Part shown: positions 9,333 through 18,419 of the stretch, one piece after another
Numbering within the stretch: position 1 is the stretch's first letter
Layout of the letters: every line of letters starts with the position of its first letter
DNA from: Symsagittifera roscoffensis
Taxonomy: Eukaryota > Xenacoelomorpha > Acoela > Convolutidae
Length of the DNA stretch: 64,000 nucleotides
Reading direction: 5' to 3'
Assembly: GCF_963678635.1 (NCBI RefSeq)
Contig: NC_087069.1
Coordinates: 50,361,892 to 50,425,891 of the forward strand
Made by a program: the position numbers and the translations under genes
Notes under the pieces: model-generated
What the model saw: only the letters and a program-made list of their open reading frames with translations
Databases searched by the model: none
Told to the model about the DNA's origin: nothing

Positions 9333-9634
9333 TACAACTAAACCCAGACGAAGATAAATACTACCTATTAACACCATATCCTACATTGATGCAACCACTC
9401 AAAAAGTGTTCACCAGAAAGCATAAGAGCCACTGCTAGAAACCCAAATATAGATTTACAATCCATTGGAATTTATTCTAAATCTGATATACAACATCATA
9501 TTAGAACACAACAATTCCAAGAACTACTCACACAAATGGATACTATACAGAGACAATCAATAGACCAAAATTTAAGAAAACTTGCAGAAACCGCAGGATT
9601 TGCAGATATCTACAATCAAGGTTACAGCGGATGA
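9288..9634 (+). pseudogene. env: Env-like glycoprotein, stem region after the frameshift
   Basis: The env protein continues here in the +1 register: CGSENS is matched in copy C, then YYLLTPYPTLMQPLKK and the helix-rich part with FQELLTQMDTIQRQS. Regular Leu/Ile spacing in the latter suggests a membrane-proximal helical stem. The stop at 9632-9634 (TGA) lies where copy C has Phe, and the frame is unchanged after it, so it is a point nonsense mutation. Copy B retains part of the region just before this (19138-19329). Confidence 0.68.
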
Positions 9635-10276
9635 TTTAGAGACATTAAAGATTATATTTATTTAAACGGCGAAAAATACAGACCACAAGATATTTCACCC
9701 ATAAATATTTTCAATTTTGTAACCTTAAAAAACGAGGTACTCGCCTTTCTAGGATGGCCCTATTACATCTTAGAAAGATTGACTATCTTATACGCTATGT
9801 TCAATTTTATAGGATTCGTTTTCTCACTTCTAAAAGGAATCTATAACACATGCGCAATACACACACAAGTCAACCGCCAAGCAAGCGTAGCACGCATATT
9901 ATTTGCAGGATTTTTTGGAATATTTTCTTCATCAATAAACAAAATACTTCTAGACGCACAAATCGAAGAATACAATACAAAACTAGCCACAAGACCAAAT
10001 ACATACGACGAAGAACACAATAACGCAGATACAACTCCTACAGCACCACAAATACCAGCCCTACCACAAAATCATCCCTTATCCCTAATTCCTCGAAATT
10101 TTCGAAATCTCGCAATTACCAATAATACAAATTTACGACCACATTCCCTACATAGCCCTATTCAACATATAACAACAAATCACGTACAAAATGATAACAC
10201 ATACGAACAAATTATAGAACAACCCCATACCACCACTTTTCAATCTCAAAATAGTCATTTTTTTAGCACACGATGA
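9635..10276 (+). CDS. env: Env-like glycoprotein: membrane anchor and cytoplasmic tail with PTAP motif
   Basis: Same frame as the preceding piece. Two hydrophobic stretches follow each other: LTILYAMFNFIGFVFSLL and ARILFAGFFGIFSSSI, joined by a short polar segment with HTQVNRQAS. The first is a probable transmembrane anchor; the second may be a membrane re-entrant or second helix. The polar Thr/Pro/Asn-rich tail has PTAP near 10035, followed by HPLSLIPR. Copy C has the same order, PTAP then HPLSLVPR, within otherwise diverged sequence. PTAP is the classic docking motif for the ESCRT-I subunit TSG101 in retroviral Gag and some other viral proteins; here it sits in the envelope tail. The stop TGA at 10274 overlaps the ATG of ORF4. 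Confidence 0.68.
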   Translation, partial: FRDIKDYIYLNGEKYRPQDISPINIFNFVTLKNEVLAFLGWPYYILERLTILYAMFNFIGFVFSLLKGIYNTCAIHTQVNRQASVARILFAGFFGIFSSSINKILLDAQIEEYNTKLATRPNTYDEEHNNADTTPTAPQIPALPQNHPLSLIPRNFRNLAITNNTNLRPHSLHSPIQHITTNHVQNDNTYEQIIEQPHTTTFQSQNSHFFSTR

Positions 10277-12069
10277 GCCGCCAACTTGGATCCCTCCATC
10301 GTTCCAACTCACACCCAGCCAACCTACAAAATCCAGTTCCCATTATTCCACTTTTTGCTTTTCCCCCACCCGATTGTATATTTAACGTACCATCCAACAC
10401 AGACTAAGATACTAACACCGACACCTCAGTTTTCCGCACAATCTCACAATTTAACAACTCTGACCTCGAAACCCCAGATGAATTCGCAAATTCAGAACCC
10501 TCTCCATCCACTTATTCTCAAACCAGCTCCCAGAATTTTTCACAACCCCCATTTAAACCTATAACCGCTAGCCAACCACTACCATCTCTTTCCACTCCCT
10601 CCTACCCATCTCAAGTCACCCCAACATATACCTCATCCCTTACAGACAGATCATCCAATAATTCCCCAGATATCCCACAACTCTCCTCCGAACTTGAAAA
10701 CTATATCACCCTCCAACAACAGATTGTTCAACCCGGTACCCTTACAATAAATAGCCTCACATCAATAACAACAAATTCCGGCCCCTCGACCCCAACCCCA
10801 TTATCAGACCATAACCAATCCCTTATTTCCAATAAATCAACCACTAGCACTAACCGAGCTTACCGCACTTTTAAAAGAAAATTCCCAAATCATCCATTCA
10901 CAACTAAACCAGGCACTGCAAAAGAATATATTGATCACCCAAAACATAAGAACACCCGACAATTTTTACAAACTCACCTACCATCCTTCCCTCAGTACAC
11001 TTTGAATACATCCACAATTAACGACACCATCACAAATTATGTAGACGAACACGTTCTACTACCTACACTTCACTGGACATCATACTCTCACTACTCTAAC
11101 CCCCTTTATTTACCGCTTTACAACACTACCCACGACAATGAAAATTGTAATGACATGTTACATAAACTAACCACCGCACTAAAATTACAACAATTTACTT
11201 ATATAGGATTTAAAAAATTACTAAAAGAATTCACCGCACCCCGCGCTAACGATTTCACCATTGAATACTACGATCATAATATCATCCGCTCTAACCACGA
11301 CCAATTTCTAGATGACGACCGCTTTGCTAATCCACAACTAACCGAAAATTTTTTTATTCCTACACCATATATTTTCACAATTAACATTTTTGATAAACGA
11401 CACGACCAAATCATTTCAGAAGCCCTCATTAACACACACGCTTATCAAAGCTTCTTAGAGAAATTTGATTTATTTTCACTAACCTTTCACTTCCTTACAC
11501 CGCAGGAACGCGATCTGCACTGCTCCCACGATATTATGTTGCGCACTAAACAAACGCACACTTATACATATTATCGTTTCATTCAAAATCACTTTCATCT
11601 TCATACACCCTCACGACAACCACACCACCGTTTTCAATTTATTAACTCCAAATACACATCACCATTTTTCCTAAACTTCACCTACTGTATAAAAGATACT
11701 AACCTTCACGGCATCCTCCGAAATTATGATCCCATAAACCAAATGTATATATTCTGCCCCATCATCAACTCCTTCCAAGACAAAGAATCCCGACCCTTCC
11801 TTGTCCCGCATGAATTCCTACAACCAATAGAAATCCCTATCGTTGAATTTATACACAATACTAAATATAACCACAAACTATATAATTTAATTAACAACAC
11901 ACCTCATGAGTTTGCAGTAGGCACAGAAGAACTAAATGTCATCAAAGCACTTCAATTGCTTTGGCCACTGCTTCAAACTAAAAATATCATCCGAATTTTA
12001 GCTAAATTACTAACATCATCAGAACAAATCCAAGATCTCTTCCCCCATGGATTTTTTCCCGACGACTAG
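10273..12069 (+). CDS. ORF4: ~598-codon protein of unknown function, one in-frame stop
   Basis: The ATG at 10273 shares ATGA with the env stop. A TAA at 10405 (codon 45) interrupts the frame; copy C has a sense codon there. The remaining frame is open to TAG 12067. The N-terminal 190 residues are Ser/Thr/Pro-rich and disordered (LETPDEFANSEPS is kept in copies B and C). From about residue 200 the sequence looks folded: NRAYRTFKRKFPNHPF, YVDEHVLLPTLHWTSY, FFLNFTYCIKDTNLHGI, VPHEFLQPIEIP and LWPLLQTKNIIR all have matches in C and some in B. No signal peptide or clear membrane helix. It is preserved in three separate copies, so it was a real gene of the element. I do not recognise a family; capsid-like, regulatory or host-derived origins are all open. 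Confidence 0.65.
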
Positions 12070-12153
12070 GTAAGTATAATTCCAAATAATAGGTCACTAA
12101 TAAATATAAAAGTTACTAACCATTCTTTATAATGTTTTATTTTCTTTTTCTAG
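12070..12153 (+). other. Candidate intron directly after the ORF4 stop codon
   Basis: TAG-GTAAGTATAA at 12067-12079 is a near-perfect splice donor beginning at the base after the stop. TTTTCTTTTTCTAG ending at 12153 is a strong acceptor, giving an 84-bp AT-rich intron. In copy C the ORF4 stop TGA (minus strand, 55039-55041) is also followed at once by GTATGT, and an acceptor-like CTACAAACAG lies about 110 bp further on. Copy B has lost the donor. Position after the stop means splicing would leave the protein unchanged. Confidence 0.4.
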
Positions 12154-12363
12154 CCCTTTCATCACCATCATCTACGACAATGAAAAATACAAAAAAATTT
12201 GAATTGAAAACTCTTCAAACTACAAATCATCAATTTTTGCTAAAACAATTTTGTCAAAACAATTTTGCTAAAACAATTTCAGATAATCTAATCAATTCAC
12301 ACTATATAATGTTTTAAATTTAATTCAATTGCAATAAATTCATCTATAAATTATTTCCCCCCT

Positions 12364-12470
12364 AAGCAGTAAAATAAAATACGATGAAAAATTATACCTT
12401 TAAATTCCCCAAAGTGTAGTAAATTTCAAAATTCAAGCAGTAAATTAAAAAAAAACGTTCAAGCAGTACT
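12364..12470 (+). repeat. Cluster of AAGCAGTAAA / GTAGTAAATT motifs
   Basis: Four copies of a motif like RKAGTAAAWT occur at about 12364, 12414, 12435 and 12460. Copy C has five in reverse complement between about 54700 and 54850, several preceded by CCCAAAG or CCCAATG. Spacing differs between copies but the motif is retained. They lie just before the terminal block and could be a packaging, export or 3'-end signal. Confidence 0.45.
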
Positions 12471-12479
12471 AACCTTTTC

Positions 12480-14150
12480 ATTCATTCGCACAACAATTCT
12501 ATCCATACTCGCACAGCTCGCCCACGAAGAATTGTTTAAAATAATGATCTTATGTTCCAAGCTTTCAATAATAACAACTCCAACTAATGATAACAAGTTT
12601 CCAACTTTTCTTTAGCCGGTTGGAATGGAATTATAAACTATACTAAACTAACCAACGCAAATAACTAACCACCACAAAATCATAAAATAACAGCATGAAT
12701 AAGAAAAGAACACCAACGGTACCCAAACCGGATTAACCCAGCTTAACACTGGATAATTTATTCGTTTGAAGACTATTACAAAGTCAACGAAAGAAATAAT
12801 AAAACACAAAAAAGTCGAAAGACAAAACCATACCAAAAACATTTCGATTTTTGAAAAAAGGACACGACCATAAACAACATAAGAAAACCCAAGAAAACTC
12901 ACCATATAACGTTAACACAAAACAGGACCTCTCAAAGAAATAGCACGAAATCATACTCCCACTCCTGGCCTAACCCACCAGGAAGGAAGTCATGAGCATG
13001 ACCTATGAGCCGGCTTAACCCACCGCGCTACGGCACGCTTCGTGACCCTACCACTGATTTTAAAAAGAGGTACTCAGGGGTGAGTAACTCTTCAAAATAA
13101 CTAAACTAAAATGAAAAGCTTTTGTGAAAACAATTAACAAAGATCATAACTAAAAAACAATTAACACAAAATTATAATATGTAAAATTATAATATGCAGT
13201 ATATAGATCACATTCAACAACCAAGACGAACATCCAAAGATCAGACGATCCCATCACAAATGAATGAAAGAATGGCTACCAATCACAACCGACGTGCCAC
13301 ATACAATCACAACTCAAAGGATTTAGAGTACGACTTGACTTCGCAGCAAAGGACCTCATTGAACTAGACCAATGAACATCTCGATGTTCAAGCATACGTA
13401 CAGATCCGAGAAACACGGCACCTCTTCCAAACACGAGCTTCACGCCATCTCCAGACTAGAATTGACCACAACCAACCCTCTACAAATGCAAGCAGAATTG
13501 ACATAGCAAAGCATTTCGAGTTCTGGAATCAAAAACGATTTCATTCATTGGGGATCACATTCGTTGTCGAACAACAACGAACAACTTCAGCGTCCTGGAC
13601 CTTCCTTAAGGCATTAGTTCTACGTCAAGGACTTCTCTTCTCCAGAAAACGAGAAGAACAGAAAATGATGTTCGCCAAATACAAACGTTCATCATCCATC
13701 CTTCACAAGCAGAGGAAAAGAGATAAAACTCAAAAACTCTGTAAAACCCGGATGGGTGGAACCTAATCCAAACTACATATTTTATTATTCATAATTTAGA
13801 TATTAAATCACTGTAAAGTATTTAATACTAACCAATCACAATCCATCTAACTAACTATCCACTTATTTGTAAGTGCTGAAATTACTTGTAATTTCAGCAC
13901 TAGAGAGATTTGAATTAACTTAGAAAATAGTTGACTCTTTCCGAGTACTTCAGCAGCCGCAACAATACCAGTATACTCTAGATCTATTGAGCCTAGCAGA
14001 GACTAGTTAAACACCCTGAGACTAGTAGTATTAAGAGTAAGATTAGGATCGGTATTAGACTAAGAAGTTGCGCGAATCTATCCGGCCGAAAATAAGATAG
14101 CGTGACGAGCAGACGGTGTACCCTATCCGAAATTACTCTATGAGCTAGAC
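12480..14150 (+). repeat. Terminal block of copy A, probable 3' LTR (start uncertain)
   Basis: The block lacks ORFs and matches, in reverse complement, 53140-54700 (copy C), 15175-16100 (copy B) and, for its last 430 bp, 50190-50640. Shared landmarks are the AGAGGTACTCAGGGG segment near 13066, two hairpins at 13861-13902, CCGGCCGAA near 14079 and a common outer edge at ATTACTCTAT (about 14140). The start of the LTR is unclear: a purine-rich stretch followed by TGAGTAACTC at 13081 is one possible polypurine tract and LTR start, giving an LTR of about 1.07 kb; homology without ORFs extends back to about 12480. The matching 5' LTR would be outside the window. Confidence 0.6.
13861..13902 (+). 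repeat. Pair of adjacent hairpins in the terminal block
   Basis: Two inverted repeats overlap at their edge: CACTTA-TTTG-TAAGTG (13861-13876) and AGTGCTGAAATTAC-TT-GTAATTTCAGCACT, of which the arms are 13873-13886 and 13889-13902. Copy B has the same pair at 15382-15422 with stem CTGAAACTAT / ATAGTTTCAG, where two stem positions have changed together on both arms. Copy C keeps the first hairpin exactly and a weaker second. The pair lies about 250 bp from the outer end. Confidence 0.65.
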
Positions 14151-15174
14151 ATCCATACCTAACTCAAAAGGTAGGGTGGTGAAAAATTTTACTCACGGTA
14201 ATATTTAATAGATGTCTGTGAAATTCATTGCTTGTCCCGGGGTATGTCGTTTTGTTCAATTAAAGGGTAATAGAAGATTTTACTCTAAGCAGGATCTTCA
14301 AAACTATGCTTTTCGTGTCGGGAGTAAAACAGTATAGACCCCGTATAATCGCATCTAGAGGTTCAATTTTCAACGACGAAGCGTTGATTACCTTTTGTTT
14401 TAAAAAATTGACTGGATTTTTTTAGTAAACCAAAAAAACCATATGAACAAAAAAACCGCTGTCCAATTAACAATTTATTCGTTTCCAAGCGGTTGTCTTC
14501 GTAGATAGTTTTCTGTTTAGGACCGAAGAAACGTCAAGGTCGCTGAATTCTCTTCCAACCAAACTTTTTTTATCCAAAAGAACTTCTGTTATATTAATGA
14601 GGTTAAATGCTGGCCATTCGCTTTTTCTCAAAGTTTTAGCGCTCGTTTCTTCAATATGATTTATACAACTTTCCAAGTTTTTTCTATAGTAAAACATTAA
14701 AACGGACGACTTCTTTTGCCAAACATACATTCATATGACCCTTAGAATTATCTTAAACGTTTCATATTTCATTTTGACTTCTTATTTTTTTACTGATGAT
14801 GATCTGTATAAGCGCATTTGCTGGCGTCAGTATTTCGGAAAAGATTTCTTTTGGATGTGACAATACATAGTTTTGAAATAGAAAATGACCCTGATCAAAT
14901 TCTACTCTGAAGTTTCTCCGATACAACTTGAACTCGCTAGATCCGACTGTGATCACCAAAAAAAATTGTTAATGTCAGTTATCTTTTTGTTTCCCGCCTA
15001 ATAACATATATTTGTGAAAAAATGGCGTTATTTTATGTTTCGTAATTTTATGTCTGGTCTTTATTTCTAATCTCGTTGTTTTTCTTCACACTTTGTTTTC
15101 CGAATAATCTGGGCCATCTTACCCATAGCGAGATTACCTATTTAACGGTGCTTTAATGAGTTGAGGTCCGGGGT
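14151..15174. other. Unassigned spacer between copies A and B
   Basis: This does not match either retroelement copy. The first 300 bp hold no ORF. Two exon-like minus-strand ORFs occupy 14467-14959 (separate entry). From 14960 to 15174 I see nothing but AT-rich sequence. Confidence 0.5.
14467..14959 (-). CDS. Possible two-exon gene fragment, unknown product
   Basis: Reading leftward, the first ORF (14959-14762) gives a balanced protein-like sequence (FKLYRRNFRVEFDQGHFLFQ, KEIFSEILTPANALIQIII). It is preceded by an acceptor-like TTGGTGATCACAG, and GTAAAAAAATAAG follows IIIS as a possible donor. About 50 bp later, after ATTCTAAG, a second ORF (14730-14467) continues with SCINHIEETSAKTLRKSEWP and VLLDKKSLVGREFSDLD. 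Charged residues and Trp are more frequent than in nearby random ORFs. No family recognised and no start identified; it may be a remnant of a host gene cut by the retroelement insertions. Confidence 0.25.
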
Positions 15175-16450
15175 GGCTTTCTAATAGAGTAATTTCAGAT
15201 AAAGTACGCCGTCTAATCTTTTTTCGGCAGAATAGGTTCGTGCAAATTCTAGGTTTTTAACCAGTCCTAATCTTATTCTTTCATCTCCTAGTCTTGAGGA
15301 TCTATTGTATACTGGTTTTGTTGCGAGTTTTAAAATTAAGAAAGAGCAACAGTTAGCTAAGTTGAATTTATTCTTCTCTGGCTGAAACTATGTATAGTTT
15401 CAGTCTTACAGTTTTTTGTAAGTTCTACTCATGGCTCTTCATTGGTTAGTTCTAAGTATTTTACAGAGGTAGTTTATCAAGAATATAAATCGTAAAAGTA
15501 AATACTTGTTTTGAACTGGTTCTACCCATCCACTAACGTTTTAAGTTTAGAGTTCTAACGTTTTAAGTTTTTTCTTGCGATTGATGGATAGAAAAATTTC
15601 TTTATTTCGTCTTTTAGTAGATTTCCAAAAAGGAAGAGAGAAGCGAAACAGTTGGTCTTTTGGGAAAATAGTTGTCTTGTAGAGTGGTTAAACGTGAAGA
15701 GGGACGTTTTCGACGATGCGTTCAGTGATCGTATCAAGGCTGCAGATTGATATCGGGGCGTCTCGATTTCGTGAAGTAGGGCGAGACTACGTGCATTCTC
15801 AACTATCCATCGAAGAGCGAGTTAGGGTTTGGCATCTCTAAGTGAAGCGCCAAGTGACTAAGCATTCGTATTTCTGATATAAAAAAACTTATCCACTTTT
15901 TATCTGGGTTTGATCCGGTTTGGTGAACGTGAGACTTTCATATAAATGCAGTTGGTTTGGGGTATTAGTAAGCTGCGTTTGTTAGCTTATTTCAAATTCT
16001 TTCCAGGGAATTCCCTAAGACGCGTGAAATCAATTTAGAGTTGTAAACAGTTACTTTGTCAAACAAGAAACTTTTTTCCGAAACAATTTTACAGTGGCTA
16101 GTTATTCCGAGTTGTGAGGAAATAGTGCAAAAAATGTGGGCGTGTCAAACACGAAAAATGAAAAAATTTTAAATTGACCCAGCTTAAAATGGTTTGGGTA
16201 TTTCATTTATTACTCATTTTTAATTTAGTACTTCGTATCGGCAATTTACAGCATTGCTTTTAATTTATTTTTACGTATGAATTTAATTGCGCTGATATAC
16301 ATTATGTCAAAAAATTAGAATTCAGAAACAAAAAACTCGTCTGAATTTCAATTTTTATTTTGAGTTTTTTTTATATTTTCAAAAAAATTACTAGTGAAAT
16401 CTAAAAAGAAATGGTGAAAAACACAAGCCCAAATGGTGAGTGATATACTG
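15175..16450 (-). repeat. Terminal block (probable 3' LTR) of copy B
   Basis: Landmarks shared with copies A and C, reverse-complemented: outer edge AGAGTAATTTC at about 15189, CCTAGTCTTGAGG near 15286, the hairpin pair at 15382-15422, GGTTCTACCCATCC near 15520, and the GGTTTGATCCGGTTTGGTG segment near 15906 that matches 54418-54436 in copy C. The inner boundary toward ORF4 is blurred by divergence. Confidence 0.6.
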
Positions 16451-16489
16451 ATTTTTAATTAGTAAGTTTTGTAATATCAGACCTACTGA

Positions 16490-18240
16490 GGTTCGGAATC
16501 CCAAAAGCTCCATAGGCGAGGTCTTCATTGAGGGTGAGTGTATTAAAAGCTTAGCTAGCATTCAGATTAAGTTTTTAATGCGTAAAAGCGGCCAAACACG
16601 TTCCAGTGCGCGGATCATGTTAACTTCTTCAGATCTGACGGAAATTTCGTGGTAAGAATTTTGTATAAGATAAAAAGATTTGTGATTAAGTTTAGAATTG
16701 TGGATGTTTTCTAAGAGCGCAACTTCAACTGGTTGAATATATTCATGCGGGATAACAATGGGCCAGGAGACTTCAAGTAGAAATTTATAAGTGAGGGGCA
16801 AAAGATACCTATTTGTCTAAGAGATCATAGTTGCGGCGGATGCCGTGAAGGTTAGTTTTTTTGTTAAAAAAATAAAGTTAAGAAAATATGGTGATGTGAA
16901 TTGGACTTGATGAACTTAAGTCGGTGATGGGGATTTCGAGATGGTGAACTGTAAAGAAAATGTCGTTGAATAAATCTGTAATATGTACGAGTATGTGTGA
17001 GTTTAGTCTTAAGCATGATTTCGCGTTAAAAGCTCATATCAAGCCTTTTAGGGATAAGAAAACTAAAAATTAGTTGAAAGTGGTCAAAAGTGCTGAAAGA
17101 TGGCTCAAAAGCTTTTGTGCGTTGAAATGCATGGTCGATTACATGATCAAATTTTTTGTTAGTGCTGCCTAATTTAAAGATTTAGTCGGTTTTTACGCAG
17201 CATTTTTGGATAATTGGGAATTCACTGCGGGGTCAGTATCATATGGTAAATCCACCATTTATCGGACGACTGTGTGATCAAAGTGTGTTATTGAAAAGTG
17301 ATGTGATTTTCGTGCAATGAAGCGGCTAACCGTTTGTTATAACCCGATGTTAGTGAATTGATTCAAACGTAAAGCAGTGTTGAAATGATGAATGATGGTG
17401 TCGCAGTGTTCGTCATTGTCTGCTGTTTTTTGTTATGAAACTTTGAGTGGGTCAGTGGAAACGTAAATGAAATCCAAGAACGTGTGGGGAGAAGGGAAGG
17501 TTCGTCGGCGTACTGCGCACGTTGGGCTCGGTTTTGGTCGTTATTGTACATATACTGGGGAAAAAAAGGAAGGCTCAAATTTAAAAATTATGATGTGTCA
17601 GTGTGACGGGTGTGATTCCTTCGAAGAAATCGAGATGAGGTTGGCCGGTTAATTAAATTTGAGTTGCGTTGTTGGGACTTTCGCGCTTCATAAGGGTACG
17701 TTGTGCACGGGTGTCGCCTTGCATGTAGATGAAGGAGATGTCTCGGAGGTTGAAGTAGAGTGAGCTAATTTGAGAATGGTAAGTAGTTTGGTAGTGTTGT
17801 GGATTTGATGTTCAATATTTTTTGAAAGCGTCAAGATCTTGCTCAAGCTGGTCATCAGTTATGGGCTAGGAACATCGGGTGCATTACTGGAAAGAGGTGA
17901 GAAAATGGGGGTAGCATCAGTTTGAGAAGAATTGGAAGTGGGTTTTATACCAAGTGTAGGGGCAATTATTGGTTTGAAAAAATGTTAAGAAAGTTTAGCG
18001 GTAATTGGCTCGGAATCTAAAAGTCCATCAGGTGCGTCAACTGTGGGGTTTTTTGAATTGGAGTTTTTGTTCATTATAATTTGGATTGAGTCGTCAGAAA
18101 ACTTGTGTCGAGAGTTAGACGAAAAACTGAGGCTAAAAATAGGAAGGGGAGAAGAGGAAAGCTCAGAGATTGTTTTCGGTGGAGATTGCAGGGGTAATTG
18201 GAAAGAGAACAATTGAGGGATCCAATCAGTCGGCTCATCG
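16490..18240 (-). pseudogene. ORF4 remnant of copy B
   Basis: Recognisable pieces on the minus strand: 16801-16562 (VIPHEYIQPVEVALLENIHN, then WPLLRIKNLI at the C-terminal end), 17578-17363 (LPFFPQYMYN with ADEPSLLPTRSW) and 18212-17985 (KNPTVDAPDGLLDSEPI, matching the ETPDEF part of the N-terminal tract). Stops and shifts separate them. Their order and spacing follow copy A. Confidence 0.65.
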
Positions 18241-18419
18241 TCGGCTAAAAGGATGATTGTTCTGAGAACTAAAGTTTAAAGCGTGTGGTTGTTGTAAGAT
18301 TTGTTCAGATGTTTCATCAGTGTTTTCTTGCTAAAATGCTATATAGGATATGGGGCTTTGTTTTATATCGTTGTTTTTAGTACATTTGTTGTGCTTCAGA
18401 GAGTGTATATCTATAGTTT

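Larger units (their letters stand above)
1..14150 (+). mobile_element. Envelope-bearing LTR retroelement, copy A (Ty3/Gypsy-type), 5' end outside window
   Basis: The order is Gag tail, protease, RT, RNase H, integrase, GPY/F module, two small membrane ORFs, a Pro/Ser/Thr-rich ORF, an Env-like glycoprotein, ORF4 and a terminal block. Placing RNase H before integrase is the Ty3/Gypsy order and differs from Ty1/Copia. The whole of Pol from base 3 to 4859 is in one frame, broken only by stops at 2217, 2508 and 3396 and ending at a fourth at 4857; a frameshift near 5035 follows. Diverged minus-strand copies at 15175-19945 and 53140-64000 give the comparison used to recognise conserved parts. The 5' LTR, primer binding site and most of Gag are not in view, so target-site duplications cannot be checked. 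The element is large for the family, with at least 14 kb visible. Confidence 0.9.

Noticed and set aside
12132..12317. 61-codon ORF after ORF4
   Set aside because: Begins inside the candidate intron, low complexity, and has no counterpart in copy C.
15555..15737. Minus-strand 60-codon ORF in the terminal block of copy B
   Set aside because: The equivalent positions in A and C are not open in the same frame; the block is non-coding LTR-like sequence.
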